Assembly: GCA_037833965.1 (NCBI GenBank)
Contig: AP031354.1
Span: 9,216,001-9,280,000, forward strand
DNA length: 64,000 nucleotides
Reading direction: 5' to 3'
DNA from: Marchantia polymorpha subsp. ruderalis
Taxonomy: Eukaryota > Streptophyta > Marchantiopsida > Marchantiales > Marchantiaceae
Position numbers and translations under genes: made by a program
The notes under the pieces: model-generated
Told to the model about the DNA's origin: nothing
The model's input: only the letters and a program-made list of their open reading frames with translations
Databases searched by the model: none
Shown: one piece after another, positions 11,045 to 23,932 of the stretch
How positions within the stretch are numbered: position 1 is the first letter of the stretch
How the letters are laid out: each line of letters begins with the position of its first letter

Positions 11045-12400
11045 TCATTCTTCAGTTGGGACATAAGCAAACTTCATCAACTTGCGGGTGACCAGATCTC
11101 TAACAAAATGATATCTAATTTCTACATGCTGAGATCTCTCGTGGTTTTTCAGATTTTCTATTTGCGAGATAGCACTCGCAAATAGAAAATTGTGGTTGAC
11201 TCCAACCAAAAACCTAGATCGGTTAGTAAATCTCTCAAACACATGGCTTCAGCCCCAGCCTTGGACAAAGCCATGTACTCTGCTTCTGTAGAAGAAAGCG
11301 CTACTGATTTTTGCTTCTTAGATGTCCAACTAATGGTTCCGCCATTGAGTTGGAAGCAATATCCAGAAGTAGATCGTCTTGCGTCAAGACAACCACCCCA
11401 GTCCGCATCGGAATATCCAGTTAAACCGGATTGCTTGTCAACCCTACGAGGCCAAAGTCGAGAGTCCCTTTCAGATATCTGAAAATCCTTTTAACAACCT
11501 TCCAATGTGTCAATCCAAGGTTTGACATGAACTGAGCCACATCATTGACAGCAAAAGATATATAGGGTCTAGTGCAGACCATAGCCCACATCAAGCTTCC
11601 AACAACAGCTTGATATGAAACATCTTTCATCTCTTCGCTTTCTCCCATTGATTTGGGAGAGTCAAGAACACTTAACTTCAAACCGGGTTCCATGGGTGTA
11701 TCAATAGGCTTAGAGTCAGTCATATTGAACCTTGCAAGCTTTTCAACCAAATATCGTGGTTGGAAGATCCGAATCCACCCTTCTTCACAATTTCTGTCAA
11801 CTTGCATACCAAGACAGTGATGGATCTCTTCTAAGTCCACCATCTTGAACTCCGTTTCAAGTTTCTCCTTGATCTTTGTGAAGAGACGCAAGGAATCACT
11901 CACTAATACACAATCGTCTACATATAGTGCTAAATACACAAATGTATTATCCTAAGAGTAAACGTAAACGTTATGATCTGCATTAGCTCTAGTAAAAGCA
12001 ATCTGCAGTAATAACGAGTCAATTCTTTGATACCACGGTCGAGAAAATTGCTTCAGTCCATAAATGGACTTATTTAACTTACACACCATGTTTTTCTTAG
12101 AAGGGATATTCAAACCTTCAGGAAGGGCCATGTAGACTTCTTCATCCAACCGCCCGTTCAGGAATGCAGTTTTCACGTCCATATGGTGCAGCTCTAGGTT
12201 GTGCTGAGCTGCTAGAGCCATTAGCACTCTCATGGAAGTCATATTCACCACATGAGAAAACATTTCTGAAAAATCGACACCATAAAACTGTGAATAGCCT
12301 TTGGCTATCAACCTGGCCTTGTATCGGCAAACAGAACCGTCCGACATGTACTTGATTTTGTAAATTCATTTGAGCCAACAGCAATCTTGCTCTCAGGTAA
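11045..12400 (-). pseudogene. Copia reverse transcriptase and RNase H remnant
   Basis: Minus-strand pieces in order: 11952-12347 holds the RT N-terminal part (KARLIAKGYSQ, MDVKTAFLNG, KSIYGLKQ). 11421-11939 holds the YVDD active site and the connection region. 11190-11420 holds RNase H ([18 protein letters not shown]). 11045-11150 ends with RYHFVRDLVTRKL. A stop at the end of the 11952-12347 frame and further shifts separate the pieces. A perfect 16-bp inverted repeat (11153-11168 / 11175-11190, 6-nt loop) lies inside the RNase H coding region. Confidence 0.88.
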
Positions 12401-12700
12401 CTCTATGAACGTCTAGGTTTGATTTTTCTTCAAGGAAGAAAATTTTTCCTTCATCGCTTCCTTCCATTTAGTGAAATCACCATTTTGCAAGGCTTCCTGG
12501 TAAGAAGTCAGCTCTTTGCGAGTCTCTTCATATGAAAAGAGACCTCGATGCTTCTACTTCTTCAACAGGAGATCAAATTTTTGGATGCGTTTGCGTACTC
12601 TAACATCCCTTCAAAAGATAGGGTCAATGGTGCGGGAAGAGGAAGAAGCTGCATCTGAAGCTTTATCTGTGGCTAGAGCCTCAAATGTAGTGTCTCGAAG

Positions 12701-14392
12701 CTAGAGTTCATCCAGCACGTGCTCCAGGTTGCGGACTGATTTCGCAAGAGGAGTAGAAGAAAGAGGATTCTCTTCTTGTCTCCATGTGCGCATCGGATAA
12801 GTGTGGCCAAAACGGGCCGGATGAGAGGCAGATACTTCAGCTGGAAGAGTATGACTCACAGAGGGATCGGAAGGAGGTGATGGTGCTCCCACTCTGGGTG
12901 TTGGTTTAATCGGTGCGAGAACTTCAATGGCTGCTGGCCGTTCTGCTGATGATGTCGGCGGAAGAGTAAACCTGCAAACTGGATCAACAACTGATGGGGT
13001 GGGGCGAAATGGAGCGGATTCTTCAAGCTCAGTGGGCGGAGCAACAGAAGTCTGCGGATGCTGATGTTGAACCGCAAGAGTCATAAATATGACAGATCTG
13101 TTTTCAATAATTTTTTGATTGTCCTTTCATTGCAATCGATATACTTTTGCTGTAGAAGAATAGCCAAGGAAAATACATTCAAAAATTTTGAGGTCGATCT
13201 TACCCCGATGGCCTTTTTCAATGTGTGCAAAGGCAGTGCAGCCAAAGACTTGCAAGTGATGCAGATCCGGCTTGTGTCCATGCCAAAGCTCATGAGTAGT
13301 TTTGTCATTGAGTAGAGCCTTTGAAGGCGATCTGTTCTGCAAGTAAACTGTAGTATGGATGGCCTCGCCCCAGTATCCATGAGGAAGACCGGAATGCGAT
13401 AGCATTGCAACAACAACATCTATCAATGTGCGATTCTCGGCTACTCCGTTTTGCTCAAGGATATCCGGTATGGTATACTGTCGTTGTACATTATTAAGCG
13501 TACAGAAGTCAGAAAATGCTCGGGACTTATATTCCAAGCCATTATTTTAATGTAGAACTTTGATGCGCTTGTTCAAATGGTTCTCAGCCATTGTTTTGAA
13601 CTCCTAAAATTTCGCAAAGGCTTCAGAGTTTTGCAACAGTAAATATACATGCGCGTACCTCGACATGTCATCATTAAAGGTGATGAAGTACTTTCGTCAG
13701 GAGAATGTCGGTATTCTCATTGTACCACATATGTCTATGTGTATCAGACCAAGAAGGTATGTAGCACGAGTAGCTTCTTCGCTTGGGAATTTTGCTCTCG
13801 TCGATTTCTCTAGAGCACATGATGTGCAAAAGGGAAGAGTACTTGCAGAACATTTCTCCATCACTTTCACCATGTGATGCTGCTTCATTTGCAGAATTTT
13901 TTGTAGACTCATGTGGTCGAGCTTCAGATGCCATTGGTAGGTGTTTTGCTCTCCAGCGTCAGAAACCGAATTGACAGGAATGGTATTCTGCTCTTCAGTG
14001 TCGGATACTGAATAATTGACATTTGCAGGTACGCTACGTGGACTTGAAGAAGTCGTTGTCAGCCTGTGTAGCTTGTTCTCACAAATGCACTGAGCAATGA
14101 CATTACCCATCTTGTCTTTCAAGATGCACTAATGAGGTTGAACCAGTAGACTCCCTCCGTGGATAACAAGCTGATTAATTGAAAAAAGATTCTTTCTCAG
14201 AGCAAGAACATGGAGAACATCAGGAATTATTCTTTCCTGACCATCATTCAACGAAATGATAACATTCCCTTTACCTTGAATGGGTTGGCGACTATCATCG
14301 CCCAGATACTCGAACTCTTCTGATGGGAGTTCAGTATATGACATAAAGTCGTTCTTGTTGTAAGCCATGTGTTGAGTAGCGCCTGAGTCCAC
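12701..14392 (-). pseudogene. Copia protease and integrase remnant
   Basis: 14129-14392 begins at the protease active site DSGAT; a TAA lies immediately upstream. 13697-14122 holds the pre-integrase zinc finger (WHLKLDHMS...CTSCALEKS) and the first catalytic region of integrase (HIDICG). 13127-13537 holds the later integrase part with the catalytic Glu context NGVAENRT and the FGCTAFAHI region. 12701-13084 is the Pro/Ser-rich linker to RT. Several frame breaks separate these blocks. Confidence 0.85.
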
Positions 14393-14479
14393 TTACCAAG
14401 CAGTATCTATGCCGATTGTGGAAAGGGTAGTGACGTACAGGCGCCACTGGACATTTGCTGTAGAGTGTGAAGCAGACTT

Positions 14480-15226
14480 ATCCTGTTTCTTCTTCCGGCA
14501 CTCGTTAGCAAGGTGGACTTGCTTCTGACAGTAGAAGCACTTCACGTATTTCCTGAAAAGAGGTGGTTTCTAAGGAGGTGCAGGTGGTTGTCTTGATGAA
14601 GTACCAGAGTGTCTTCCATTCGCGATATTGGGCGTTGAGGTCCACCCATGTTTAGGTGCAGTGTACAAGGCTGCCATACCATTCGCTAACTCTTCTTCCT
14701 GGAGGTGAGATTCCTCATGAAGAATACTAGCATTTAGGGATTGCGTGGATGACACATGTAATGTCCTCATCGAATGAACGAATGAACTATACTCAGGGGG
14801 TAGAATTCTGAGAAGACAAATGTATGCCTCCTCCTCAGGAATCGTCCGCCCTATAGCAGCTAACTGATTTAGAAGAAGACAAAACTTGGTAATGTGTTGA
14901 GACATTGTGTCACCAAGTCGTTTCTTCAAAGAGTACAAAGCATCTCGGAGATGCATCTACATGGAAATATCTCGCGATTCTTACATCCTTTGTAACTCTC
15001 CCCAGGCCTCGGCTGGTGTCTGGCAATGAGCAATGAGAGGTTGCTGGAAATCGTCCAGCGCATTGTTTAACAATGCCAAAGATAGTAGAATTCTATCATC
15101 CCAATCTTTCTCACTCCCTGCACCTGAATCTGATGTACAGGTTCTAGATCCAGGTGGAATGCTTGGCCAAATCTCCTGGCCCTCCACTATACTCATCAAG
15201 CCTTCTACGCGAAGCATCCAACCCAT
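14480..15226 (-). pseudogene. Copia gag remnant
   Basis: 14981-15226 and 14570-14956 cover the gag core (LLSLALLNNALDD, LGDTMSQHITKF, LPPEYSSFV). 14490-14550 encodes a nucleocapsid zinc knuckle, CFYCQKQVHLANEC, matching Cx2Cx4Hx4C. Stops separate the three pieces. Confidence 0.85.
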
Positions 15227-15407
15227 ATTTTTTTTTCACGAATGGAAAAACTCCCCATTGAACTTGGGGATGGGTTCTTTGCAAACGCCTCGTGTTGAGG
15301 CTCCTCGAGTTGTCATCCTCTCTAAACGCTCTTGAATCGCTTGAAACCTTCGTGCTCCCCCTTTAATTCTACACTCGAGGTCTAACTCTTCGCTTGTCTA
15401 ACTCTCT

Positions 15408-15419
15408 GCTCTGATACCA
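15408..15419 (-). other. Copia primer binding site (initiator tRNA-Met)
   Basis: The minus strand reads TGGTATCAGAGC directly after the 5' LTR. This is the standard plant Copia primer site, complementary to the 3' end of initiator methionine tRNA. Confidence 0.9.
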
Positions 15420-15664
15420 TATTAAATAGCTCATCTCACAGTCAGTCACTCTGATGCACAGGGAAAGTCTGAACAGGAATACTTTCTTGGGGAACAAGAT
15501 TGGGTTATTATACCCAGATGATGCACAGGAATAGCACTAATAAATGCATCCACGTAGCGTAATTTTAGTAGCACCGCTTACTAACTACTTACTATAAAGA
15601 TTCAAAGCGCATGTATCTACTAACGAGTGTACTGAGAAGTAAGTGCGTAGTATCAGTTCTAACA
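15420..15664 (-). repeat. Copia 5' LTR
   Basis: Right-hand LTR, 5' on the minus strand, adjoining the primer site. It has a 4-bp CAGT duplication (near 15440) not seen in the partner LTR and many substitutions relative to it. Confidence 0.87.
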
Positions 15665-17081
15665 CGAACAAAGTCATGAGAAACAAGAGAGTTATCGGAG
15701 TTGAGGTACCGCATGTGTATGTGCTCTTTGGCACCAAGCACATCTGACTTCGGCGTCTGAATTCAGGATCTTAACCTACATGTATCCTCTCACCATTGCC
15801 CATGACTAGCCTAGTCTCCTCTTTGATTTTCGTCGTAACGGTGGCTATACCAAGATCCTCGGTGTAGGATCTTCTCGATTGTTATCGAGTCTCAGAATTC
15901 AGCGTCATAACCATTTAAAATATATGGAGTTACAATTGCAATCGCTGCTATCTAAAGAAAAAGGATACTATTCTAACTAAAGCTTCAAATCATGATAAGC
16001 TCCATTTCATCAAAAAGAAAATGAACCCTTGTAAACATGCTCACTATCTCTCCGTATCTTGATATACCATTATGATCAGAATTTTCAAAATATGTTTTTT
16101 TTGGTCTTGGGAATTGTACGCGTTGATACACATTCTAGATTTTCTACGCGTTCATGGAAGCCGTTTTTAGCTCAGTTTGAGATATGCATATCGAAGTTAG
16201 ACATTGTGATTGGTGAGAACATGGTGCTAGATTTTGTAAGGGTTCACAGAGGTATGATCTGAGCTGCGGCATCTGGCAGCTAGAAGTCAAAAGTGCTGGG
16301 CCTGCTCCTGGTATATACAAATATGTAGTTGAGTGCCACCATATTGCTGGCAAGGAATTCTCCACATTCTCCACTTGAACTTATTTTGCCACTCTTGTTT
16401 CTCTCCATTGGTATCTGGAATGATCACGCGGGCCCCGGAAATCTTACGAGCTCTTGAAGAAACTGACCACCACGAAGAACGACTATGAAGATCTCCTGAC
16501 CTGGAAGCAGGTTCCGGAGTCAGTCGACATTCCTTGCTGCTTTAGTCTTCGGCTTTGCACATCTTCCTCGACCCCATCATCTCTTTACCCTCACCGCGAT
16601 GCAAAGGTCTTGTGAGAGTCTCAGAGTTGACTGCAGCTCCAAATCAGATATCTGCTCCGGCGTTCCGACTCATTGAAGTGGTCGAATGTGCGAAGAGTCC
16701 TAGTTCTCACTCTTTCCGAAGCGAAAGAGTCCATGCTGAGCATCTGTCCAGGCTTCCAGGCAAAAAACTGTCACTGTTCTGGCCACATTGCTGTTAAATC
16801 GGATGGCCCGGCGGCGCACTAGAGTGAACAGGTTATCGACTGAATCTCCCCATGCTCTGGAAAAGGCTACGGCAGAGTGACCAGGTTATTATCTGAATCT
16901 TCCAATGACCAGTGTTATGTTTCGATCTTTTGAAACACATCACACTGGAGACATTGTTTCTTATACTCACTCCAGCCCTTGCACTGGTTAGAAACAGCTG
17001 GATCCGAATCTACTCGCTCACCACGGGTTGACCCAATGTGTCTGTCATTAGATTGAGACTTGAGAATTGTTTGACCAGAAT
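15665..17081. other. Unit B spacer matching unit A 5815-7225
   Basis: Resumes the unit A-like sequence directly after the Copia insertion. The conserved block 16140-16900 contains the same short open stretch as 6590-6700. No gene recognised. Confidence 0.5.
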
Positions 17082-18980
17082 CATGAGCCTCATGTCAACC
17101 AGTAGCATGAGGTCGGATTCCGTTTCCGCAGGTCGTTTAATCATGGATCTCGTCCGGGTCCTGCGCTTCGTTCTCGGAACTCAGTTATCTGTAATACGAT
17201 CGATTTCGAATCAATCGTGAACTCGCTGCAGATGGCATGCCGCTGTTCTTGCGGACCGATGATACCTGAGCAGAAAATCTTAGCAGTACGAGGTCAGCAT
17301 CATCTACACAGTGGCCTCTACATTTGCAAGCTCAATGTTCCTACACATAGTGCAAGGGTCCATATCCATCAATATCCTTTATCTTTCTGAGGCTGGATTC
17401 ATCAAAACCTCCATGGACTTGACCTTCAGACGCATTTGCACTGTCTGCACCTCGAACTGTCTCTATCAACTCTTGTGGAGAAAGCTGGAAAAATAAAAAT
17501 GTGGCAAAATAAGTTACTATACAGTGGCCCATCTCATGGCTCCCTTTTATGTTTTCGCTGCACAACGAGAGAAGAAAAGGGAATGCACATCGTATATCGC
17601 TTATGAATCCTTTTATGTGTCAAAAATTAGAAGGTCACTGCAGCCTTGTTTGAGACTTTTGCAGAAGGCTGTTGCTTGAGCCGCATGGCAGGAAATTCGC
17701 ACACAAATTCGAGGTGTCGTCTGTCCCCAATGTATTGTGTCATCTGTTGCCATATAGTCACTCCGACCTGTTGCCTGGCCGATTGTGATCATCTGCAGGC
17801 AGGTTTTCGACGGAGAGGTACGCCTTACAGATACATCTCACGATCCCACATAAACCAGACAGCTCAAGAGGAAATGCCCGAAGAACGAGGTGGTTAGCGA
17901 ACTCTCCATGGATGCGTCAAAGAGCAGATTCAGTCATCTGTAATTCAAAGCAGTCCAAAAACACAAGTGACAAATTGTTTGAGATGATCAGATACTGAAA
18001 AAGCCAATTGCAAAGCAGCTTCTACAAAAATACTCCATCCACCATGGACTTCGCAGCAGCTATGACGAAACTGACTAAAAACCAAATTTCTTCGTCCGTG
18101 AACCACTGACGAATGATACCATCAGTTCATGGAAGCAATTGGAGAAACAAGATATCGAGCTCTAGAATATAAATGACACCCTGCAGTCTGTGCAGTCCGA
18201 CTTCCATCAGCACAAATAAGCTTCAGAAAGGAATGGAGAAATGCCCAGTGAAGGACAGACACAGACCTGGCCAACCAGGTTTCTTGCTTCCCATTCAGAT
18301 GCACTCCATTCACTTGAAATATCATGGTTTACTTACGCAATTTGCTAGAATAGATACAAGGAGCAACACCTTTTCTTCAAAGTACAGAAGATTATTCTCC
18401 CACTGATGTAAACCAAGGCCCCAATCTAAAATCAAACGAGAATGTATTAAGATGAATAACAACCATTACTTGATCAAATGCTATGTGGCTCACATCTATT
18501 CCAATATCTCTCTCTAAAAGACTGGTAAGTTGTAACGGAACCAAAGGTTCTCAAGAGTATCTTTGCGGTGAAAGTTGACATTCCTCATGTAGTGATCACT
18601 TCAATATTGAACCTCAACATGCAACAACCTAAGGTGACTTTCTCCAAATGAAGCAGAAATGATCATTGAGCCTTCATTTTAATCAATGACTAGATCCTCC
18701 CTGCGGAACTTACTTTGCAGTGAAAAGCATTTAAACCTCTCTTTATTTAATTAAAAAAAAATGTAAAAAAAATTCTACGATTGTATGTACTATGAGATAT
18801 GAAGATTCTCTTGTTAGAACATGGAAAATGGGATTCATTGTTGAGCCATTCCTTGAGGCTATAAAATGATTACTTAATTCGATTTTCTTCTCCAAATGAA
18901 GCAGATATGATCATCGTCCCTTCAAATCAATATCCCCGCGAAATTTCCTTTGCAGAGGGCACGCAGCCCTGTCCTTTCTT
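17082..18980. other. Segment present in unit B but missing from unit A
   Basis: About 1.9 kb with no counterpart in unit A. A minus-strand candidate exon at 17350-17500 follows a good acceptor (TTTTTATTTTTCCAG) and reads LSPQELIETVRGADSANASE; it hits a stop after GYGPLHYV. Another minus-strand stretch, 18122-18325, is open but not recognised. Two related blocks, about 18645-18720 and 18890-18960 (both with CTCCAAATGAAGCAGA), form a local duplication. No terminal repeats mark it as a transposon, so it may be ancestral DNA deleted from unit A. Confidence 0.45.
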
Positions 18981-19050
18981 ATAATAAACAAGGAAACAAA
19001 AATCCTACAATGGCATAATCCAATCTACAGAGCAAGATTCCACCGCGACC

Positions 19051-19080
19051 ACCAACTGTAAACGTTGGTTTACAGTTGGT
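19051..19080. promoter_or_regulatory. Perfect 13-bp inverted repeat upstream of esterase copy B
   Basis: Identical to the hairpin upstream of copy A: 13-bp arms 19051-19063 and 19068-19080 with a GTTG loop, about 370 bp before the ATG. Confidence 0.5.
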
Positions 19081-19447
19081 ACGGCTACTACGACGGCGCC
19101 TGAGGTCGTATTATGAAGGTCAAAGAGTCACGCAGCAGCACAGAGCAGCGCACATGTGGAGCGTACGCTGCCCACTGGAAGCTGACTACCACTCAGTGTC
19201 ACAGAAGCCCTGCCTCGTGCCGGATCCAATTGTGCAAATCTTTTGCGTATGGCTCTGTGATTGGAATCGTCTACCTCGAGCCCTTACCATGTCGGCTCCA
19301 TCCTTTATAGCCCGTGTCCGGATTTGCTGTGTCAGCTTTCGATTCCCTGTGGGCATGGCATGTAGGGGTTTATCGAGAGTCTAAAGTCGATTGCCCAAAA
19401 TAGCTGAGAACAGAGAAATTGATCGGTCAATTTGGGCGCGATCAACG

Positions 19448-21811
19448 ATGGCGGGTCATCAGAGGCCCCTGTTTGTGCTTTACGGAGCTTCGATGACTCA
19501 GTTCTCGTTCGAATTGGGAGGATGGGGCGCTGCTCTCGCGGACCTGTACCAACGCAAGGTATTGTGAGCGCATTCGTTTCGATGATAGAAGCAGAATGGG
19601 GGCTTTTTGAGCACATGTTTCAACTATGCTCCTGGATGAGAATTCTACAGAGGTTTAAAATCTGCTTCTGGAGGGCTGGATTTCTCGTTCTTTATTTCTC
19701 GTTTCTTCAGCTGTGCTTACTCTGAGTGTTGATCACACTCAGCTGGTCCCTCGCCTCAAACGTTCTCTTAACCACACCTGATCGATTTTTATACTTTTCC
19801 ATGCAGGCTGACGTTTTGCTCAGAGGATTTAGTGGATGGAATACGCGTAGAGCTCTCGAACTGATGCAAGAGATGTTCCCAAAGGTACGTAAAGAACGTG
19901 GATTTGTTTCTCTTCAAATGCACCTCACAATAACCTCTGTGACATGGATTCTTTTGGCCTTGAAAAATTGACTGGATCTGGCTGAGTGTTCAGCTGACTT
20001 TCTAAGCTTACCGAAGTTATTTGATTTAGAAGACACATGTTAATCGAATGCTTGAATTCTGAATGTCGACAAAAGTGATGGTTGTGGACAGAGCCTTCCA
20101 AGATGGTTCATGATATTTTTTTACCTTTTGACGGTGTTAATAAGTACTCATCAATATTCTTCCAATTCCTTTAGTTCGAAACTTGTGTAATAGGAAAGAG
20201 CTGAATCTTATGGAGCACATTTAGTTCGCATCTTGACTTAAAGATGAGGAAATTGTGTCAGTTGAATTTCCTGCGAGAGACAATTTTTTGGAGATGACTT
20301 GATGACGCCACCTAAACTTGTATTTTTGTCATTCAGAATCTACCAACGCAACCCTCACTGGTCGTGGTTTTCTTTGGAGCAAATGATGCAGCAGTTCCTC
20401 TGAAAAGTGGGGCAGGTCAGGCTGTTCCCCTCCAAGAATTTAAGGAGAATCTTAAGAAGATAGCTTTATACTTAAAGGTATTTTATATGTTAAATCACCT
20501 CTTGATGCCCTACTCTTCGTGACTAGTGAGAATCTATAGTTTGTTTCTTAATTTTATTTCCTTGATCTTCCATCAGTATTTTCATAGAAGCTGAATTATG
20601 AAACCCCTTTAGCTCTACAGATGCGACTTTCCTGTATACTCTGTGAATATGTTCCTCAGTATCGTGTTTCTATGTTTTCCCTTCGAACCTGATAGCAGTC
20701 TGTGGAGCTCTTACTCATCCTTTCAAGTCCTATGATCCAGGGCTTGTCCGATAAGACTAGGGTGATCTTGACAACTGCCCCACCGATTCATGAAGAAATG
20801 CGAGACCAGTATTGCAGGTACACTACAACGTTTCGAATTATCTCTTCAGAAGGATGGTAGTTGTCACTTTAACTGTACGCACTTCGTCTAGCTTCTTCAC
20901 AAGTCCCAAAACTTACGCCTGACGTCATTGTGGAGCCCTCACAATTTGATGATACATTGCAGACGGATTATGGGTGAAAGAGCAGTCGGAAAGCTTGATC
21001 GTACGAACGAGAATGCCCGCAAATATGCTGCTGCTTGCAGGGAAGCTGCGGGTGAAACAGGCGTGGGTGTCGTTGATTTATGGACTTCAATCCAGCAAAG
21101 CAGTCCTAACTGGGGACCTGAGTGCTTGACGTAAAACTCACAACTAGAGCTGACTGCAAAGCCTTTTTGATAACTGTTTACACTCTCGCCTCTCAAGTTG
21201 ATGTGGTCTGATTATCTAAAAACACTGCTCAAATCTTCAATTGTTTACATGAGGACGCAGAGCAAGAGCAAGTCAATAGATTTTTTACAGAAACTCCCGA
21301 AGTTGCGGCTCACATATTGTCGCTACAGTGTCTCCACGGTGGAAACTTGCATTCCTTTCTGTGGGCAGTACTTTGGTTCATGTAGTCTATCGGAGTTTTC
21401 AGTTCTATCTATCAAAAACATTCTTATGTCGAATGTCAACTCTACTCTTTGAGTATCGGTTCATAAATCTTCTTAAATTCTGAATTTTTGATAAGTTTAT
21501 AATTTCTCCGAGTTGTGCATATATCCAGAAATTTTTAAGATACACAAGTAGATGGCCACTAACTGAATGTTCATTGATCAATGCTTTTCTACACTGATTG
21601 ACAATCGCAGGAATTTCTCTTTTGCAGAGATGGTATGCACTTGAGTGCTGGAGGCAGCAAAATCATGTTCAATGAGCTCTGTCGAGTTATCAAAGAAGCA
21701 GATTGGGTGCCTTCACTTCATCATGAGTCCATGCAAGGCGATTACCCCGGATCTCACCGGTATGACTACGTGCACCCTTCGATGGACGTCGAAGGGCCCA
21801 CAAGCATTTGA
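19448..21811 (+). CDS. GDSL esterase/lipase CPRD49-like, copy B, complete
   Basis: Complete version of the duplicated esterase. Exons: 19448-19558, 19807-19884, 20337-20477, 20741-20817, 20963-21130, 21628-21811; GT-AG throughout, total 759 nt, 252 residues, the usual size for this family. Motifs: YGAS (Ser15), LRGFSGWNTRRALEL (block II), VVVFFGANDAA (block III) and DGMHLSAGGSKI (catalytic Asp and His). After VPSLHHESM the protein ends naturally with a 25-residue tail (YDYVHPSMDVEGPTSI). Exon 3 is two codons shorter than in copy A. It lacks a signal peptide, so cytosolic action is likely. This is probably the functional gene of the pair. Confidence 0.92.
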
Positions 21812-23892
21812 TTTTTCTTCGCAGGTCGTTGTCTCCAATTCGATTCATAAAACATGTATGATAGCGCTTCGCGTTCTATCATAAGAGCCTCATGGAACTC
21901 GGTCCCAGCGAGGGAGTTGCCACTAGAGTATGTTAAAAGCAGGTTTACACGAATGATGGAGAAACAGTCGAAACGTCAGTGGAAATGTACGACCACCTTT
22001 TGAAGGAATAGGTTAATATATTTCTATCAAGAGACTATCGATTTTCCCTTGTCCACCCTGTATGGAAGGTCAAGGTAATTTATTCTGTGGAGAGTTAGTG
22101 AGTCTGTAAGCAATGCCCAATATTATAAATTCCTGCTTTTACTTCATACATTTCTTGCCTCCAACTTATTCCACCGAACGAGATGGAAAAACTCTCCTCC
22201 TCGTACTTTGCAGGTAAGAAGGCTACCACAACGGCCTTTGGTCATCTGCAACAGAGTTCTCGTCAATGTCCATGAAGAATCTTGTGATTCCAAGCTTTGT
22301 GCAAAAGGTCAATCATATTCATGGGTATTTGACTATCGCAAAGTTTATTATTGCTTAATCGCGCATTATTCTTCTACCACTAGAGCGATGACAGAAACAG
22401 TGTGAAGTATTGAGAAGCTTGTTTGTTTGTTATCTACCTGACGGTTTCCACGCGTTTTCAGGATTACAGACAAATTCGCATGGATCATGTGCCTGACACC
22501 GAGGACAATTTCGGGTTCTGCGTGAATGAAGGTCATATTCTTTAGTGTCAACTAGACTAGGGTTTACTTCGCAATCTCGCTTCAACTCACATGACAGCAC
22601 ATTTTTGCATCTAATTCTCTGCGTGTTCTACATGATTGATTTTGTAGATTCTTCTTTCTTTTCCTCACTGTATGTAGGGGATATCAGTGATCCGAACTCA
22701 TTGATATGCACGCAAACGCAGAACCTGACCGATTTTAAAAACGCGTGCGCAGCTCCTGACAGCCTAAAATTAATTTCCTAATTTTCGTTACTTCATAGTT
22801 CAAGGCCAGAAATGGTCGCATGTCGTTGTTTAACGTAGCTCCTCTCGGTTGAGCAGTGTCGTCATTCTGCCTTTTTTCTGAGTTTTTATCATCCTCCATT
22901 GACGGATACGGTACTGTATAATATATATGATGTACATAGACACGAAAAATCAATCACTTAGCAGTTGTGCTCTTCCAGTGTTGACTACGATAGACTCGCT
23001 TGAAGTTTGCGAAGATCGTCGTCACCTTGGACCTTGGATCAAGTTTCTGACCAGCTGTGAAGACAACCCCGGTAGCTCTTTTTTTGTCGGGGTTTCGTTA
23101 GACTGTCACATGTTACCTGAAATACATGGTAAACCCAACCAAAATCTTCCACAGTTGATTTGCCAGAAGCAGACATAGTTCTGTAATCATTCATCAACTT
23201 AACTACTGATATCGCTGTGTGACTTAGAAGCATTTACAAATGATGATTCTGTCTTGTTTCTCGTTAGTTTTATTCTACAAAACAATAATACATGTATATG
23301 ACAGTGGATGGATGAAATATATATAGACGATCATATGGTTGCTTCAGATGCATTAGAAACCAAGCCATCTTTGCAACCCAAGGCAACTGATCAGTTTAGC
23401 CCTCCAACCTGACAAATGTCAAATTCTTACAAATTTGACAACATTCAACGTGTTGGCATATCCTTACTACAACGCTCAGAAATCAGGACATCATCTAAGT
23501 GTTCGAAAGAAATGTTCTTTCGTTCACTAAATTACAGCTTTGATACGCAGCAGTAGGACTTATAATATATCTGGACAGAGGTGTCACGAGCGATGAAAGA
23601 TATTAGAGCATGACACAATGCTCGTGCGGGCACCTAGATTCTATCTGTTATGTCAGAGCTTGAGGGTGCATCCTTCTCTAATGCATTGGCATCAGTTGAG
23701 TTGAGGAGCACCAATGCATCACAACCTTGTACAGTAGACATCTCTGGTCAGGCAGTGTTCCCAAGACATGGATACTGCCCTCATTAAATGCCCTGCTAGA
23801 TGTGTCAGAGAAAACTTGTTACGTACCAATGTTGACTCCATGTTATGGGAAGGTCCTGACCAGCACAGAATCAAAACCGGAATGTACCACAT

Positions 23893-23932
23893 CTGAAGCA
23901 TGACAACTCAACCTGAAGCATGACAACTCAAC
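23893..23932. repeat. 20-bp direct repeat, two exact copies
   Basis: CTGAAGCATGACAACTCAAC occurs twice without a gap. Confidence 0.9.

Larger units (their letters stand above)
10676..15664 (-). mobile_element. Degenerate Copia LTR retrotransposon
   Basis: Complete but decayed element read on the minus strand. LTRs are 10676-10930 and 15420-15664, about 250 bp, TGTTAGAAC...TA. The order gag, protease, integrase, RT, RNase H is that of Copia. The flanks CAAAC (10671-10675) and CGAAC (15665-15669) form a 5-bp target duplication with one mismatch. Unit A keeps the empty site. Frameshifts and stops break every domain, and the two LTRs differ at roughly one base in nine plus indels by hand count, so the element is old and cannot be autonomous. 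Confidence 0.92.
9976..21727. repeat. Segmental tandem duplication, unit B
   Basis: Second copy of the unit, longer than A because it holds a Copia element (10676-15664) and about 1.9 kb (17082-18980) absent from A. It ends at ATGAG (21723-21727) and then runs into the natural 3' end of the esterase gene, so the right border of the duplicated segment lies inside the last esterase exon. Confidence 0.9.

Noticed and set aside
11192-11482. Plus-strand ORF inside the Copia element
   Set aside because: Mirror of the RNase H coding strand.
17476-17490. Ankyrin-like motif GYGPLHYV as proof of an ankyrin gene
   Set aside because: A single short match followed by a stop; not enough for a family call.
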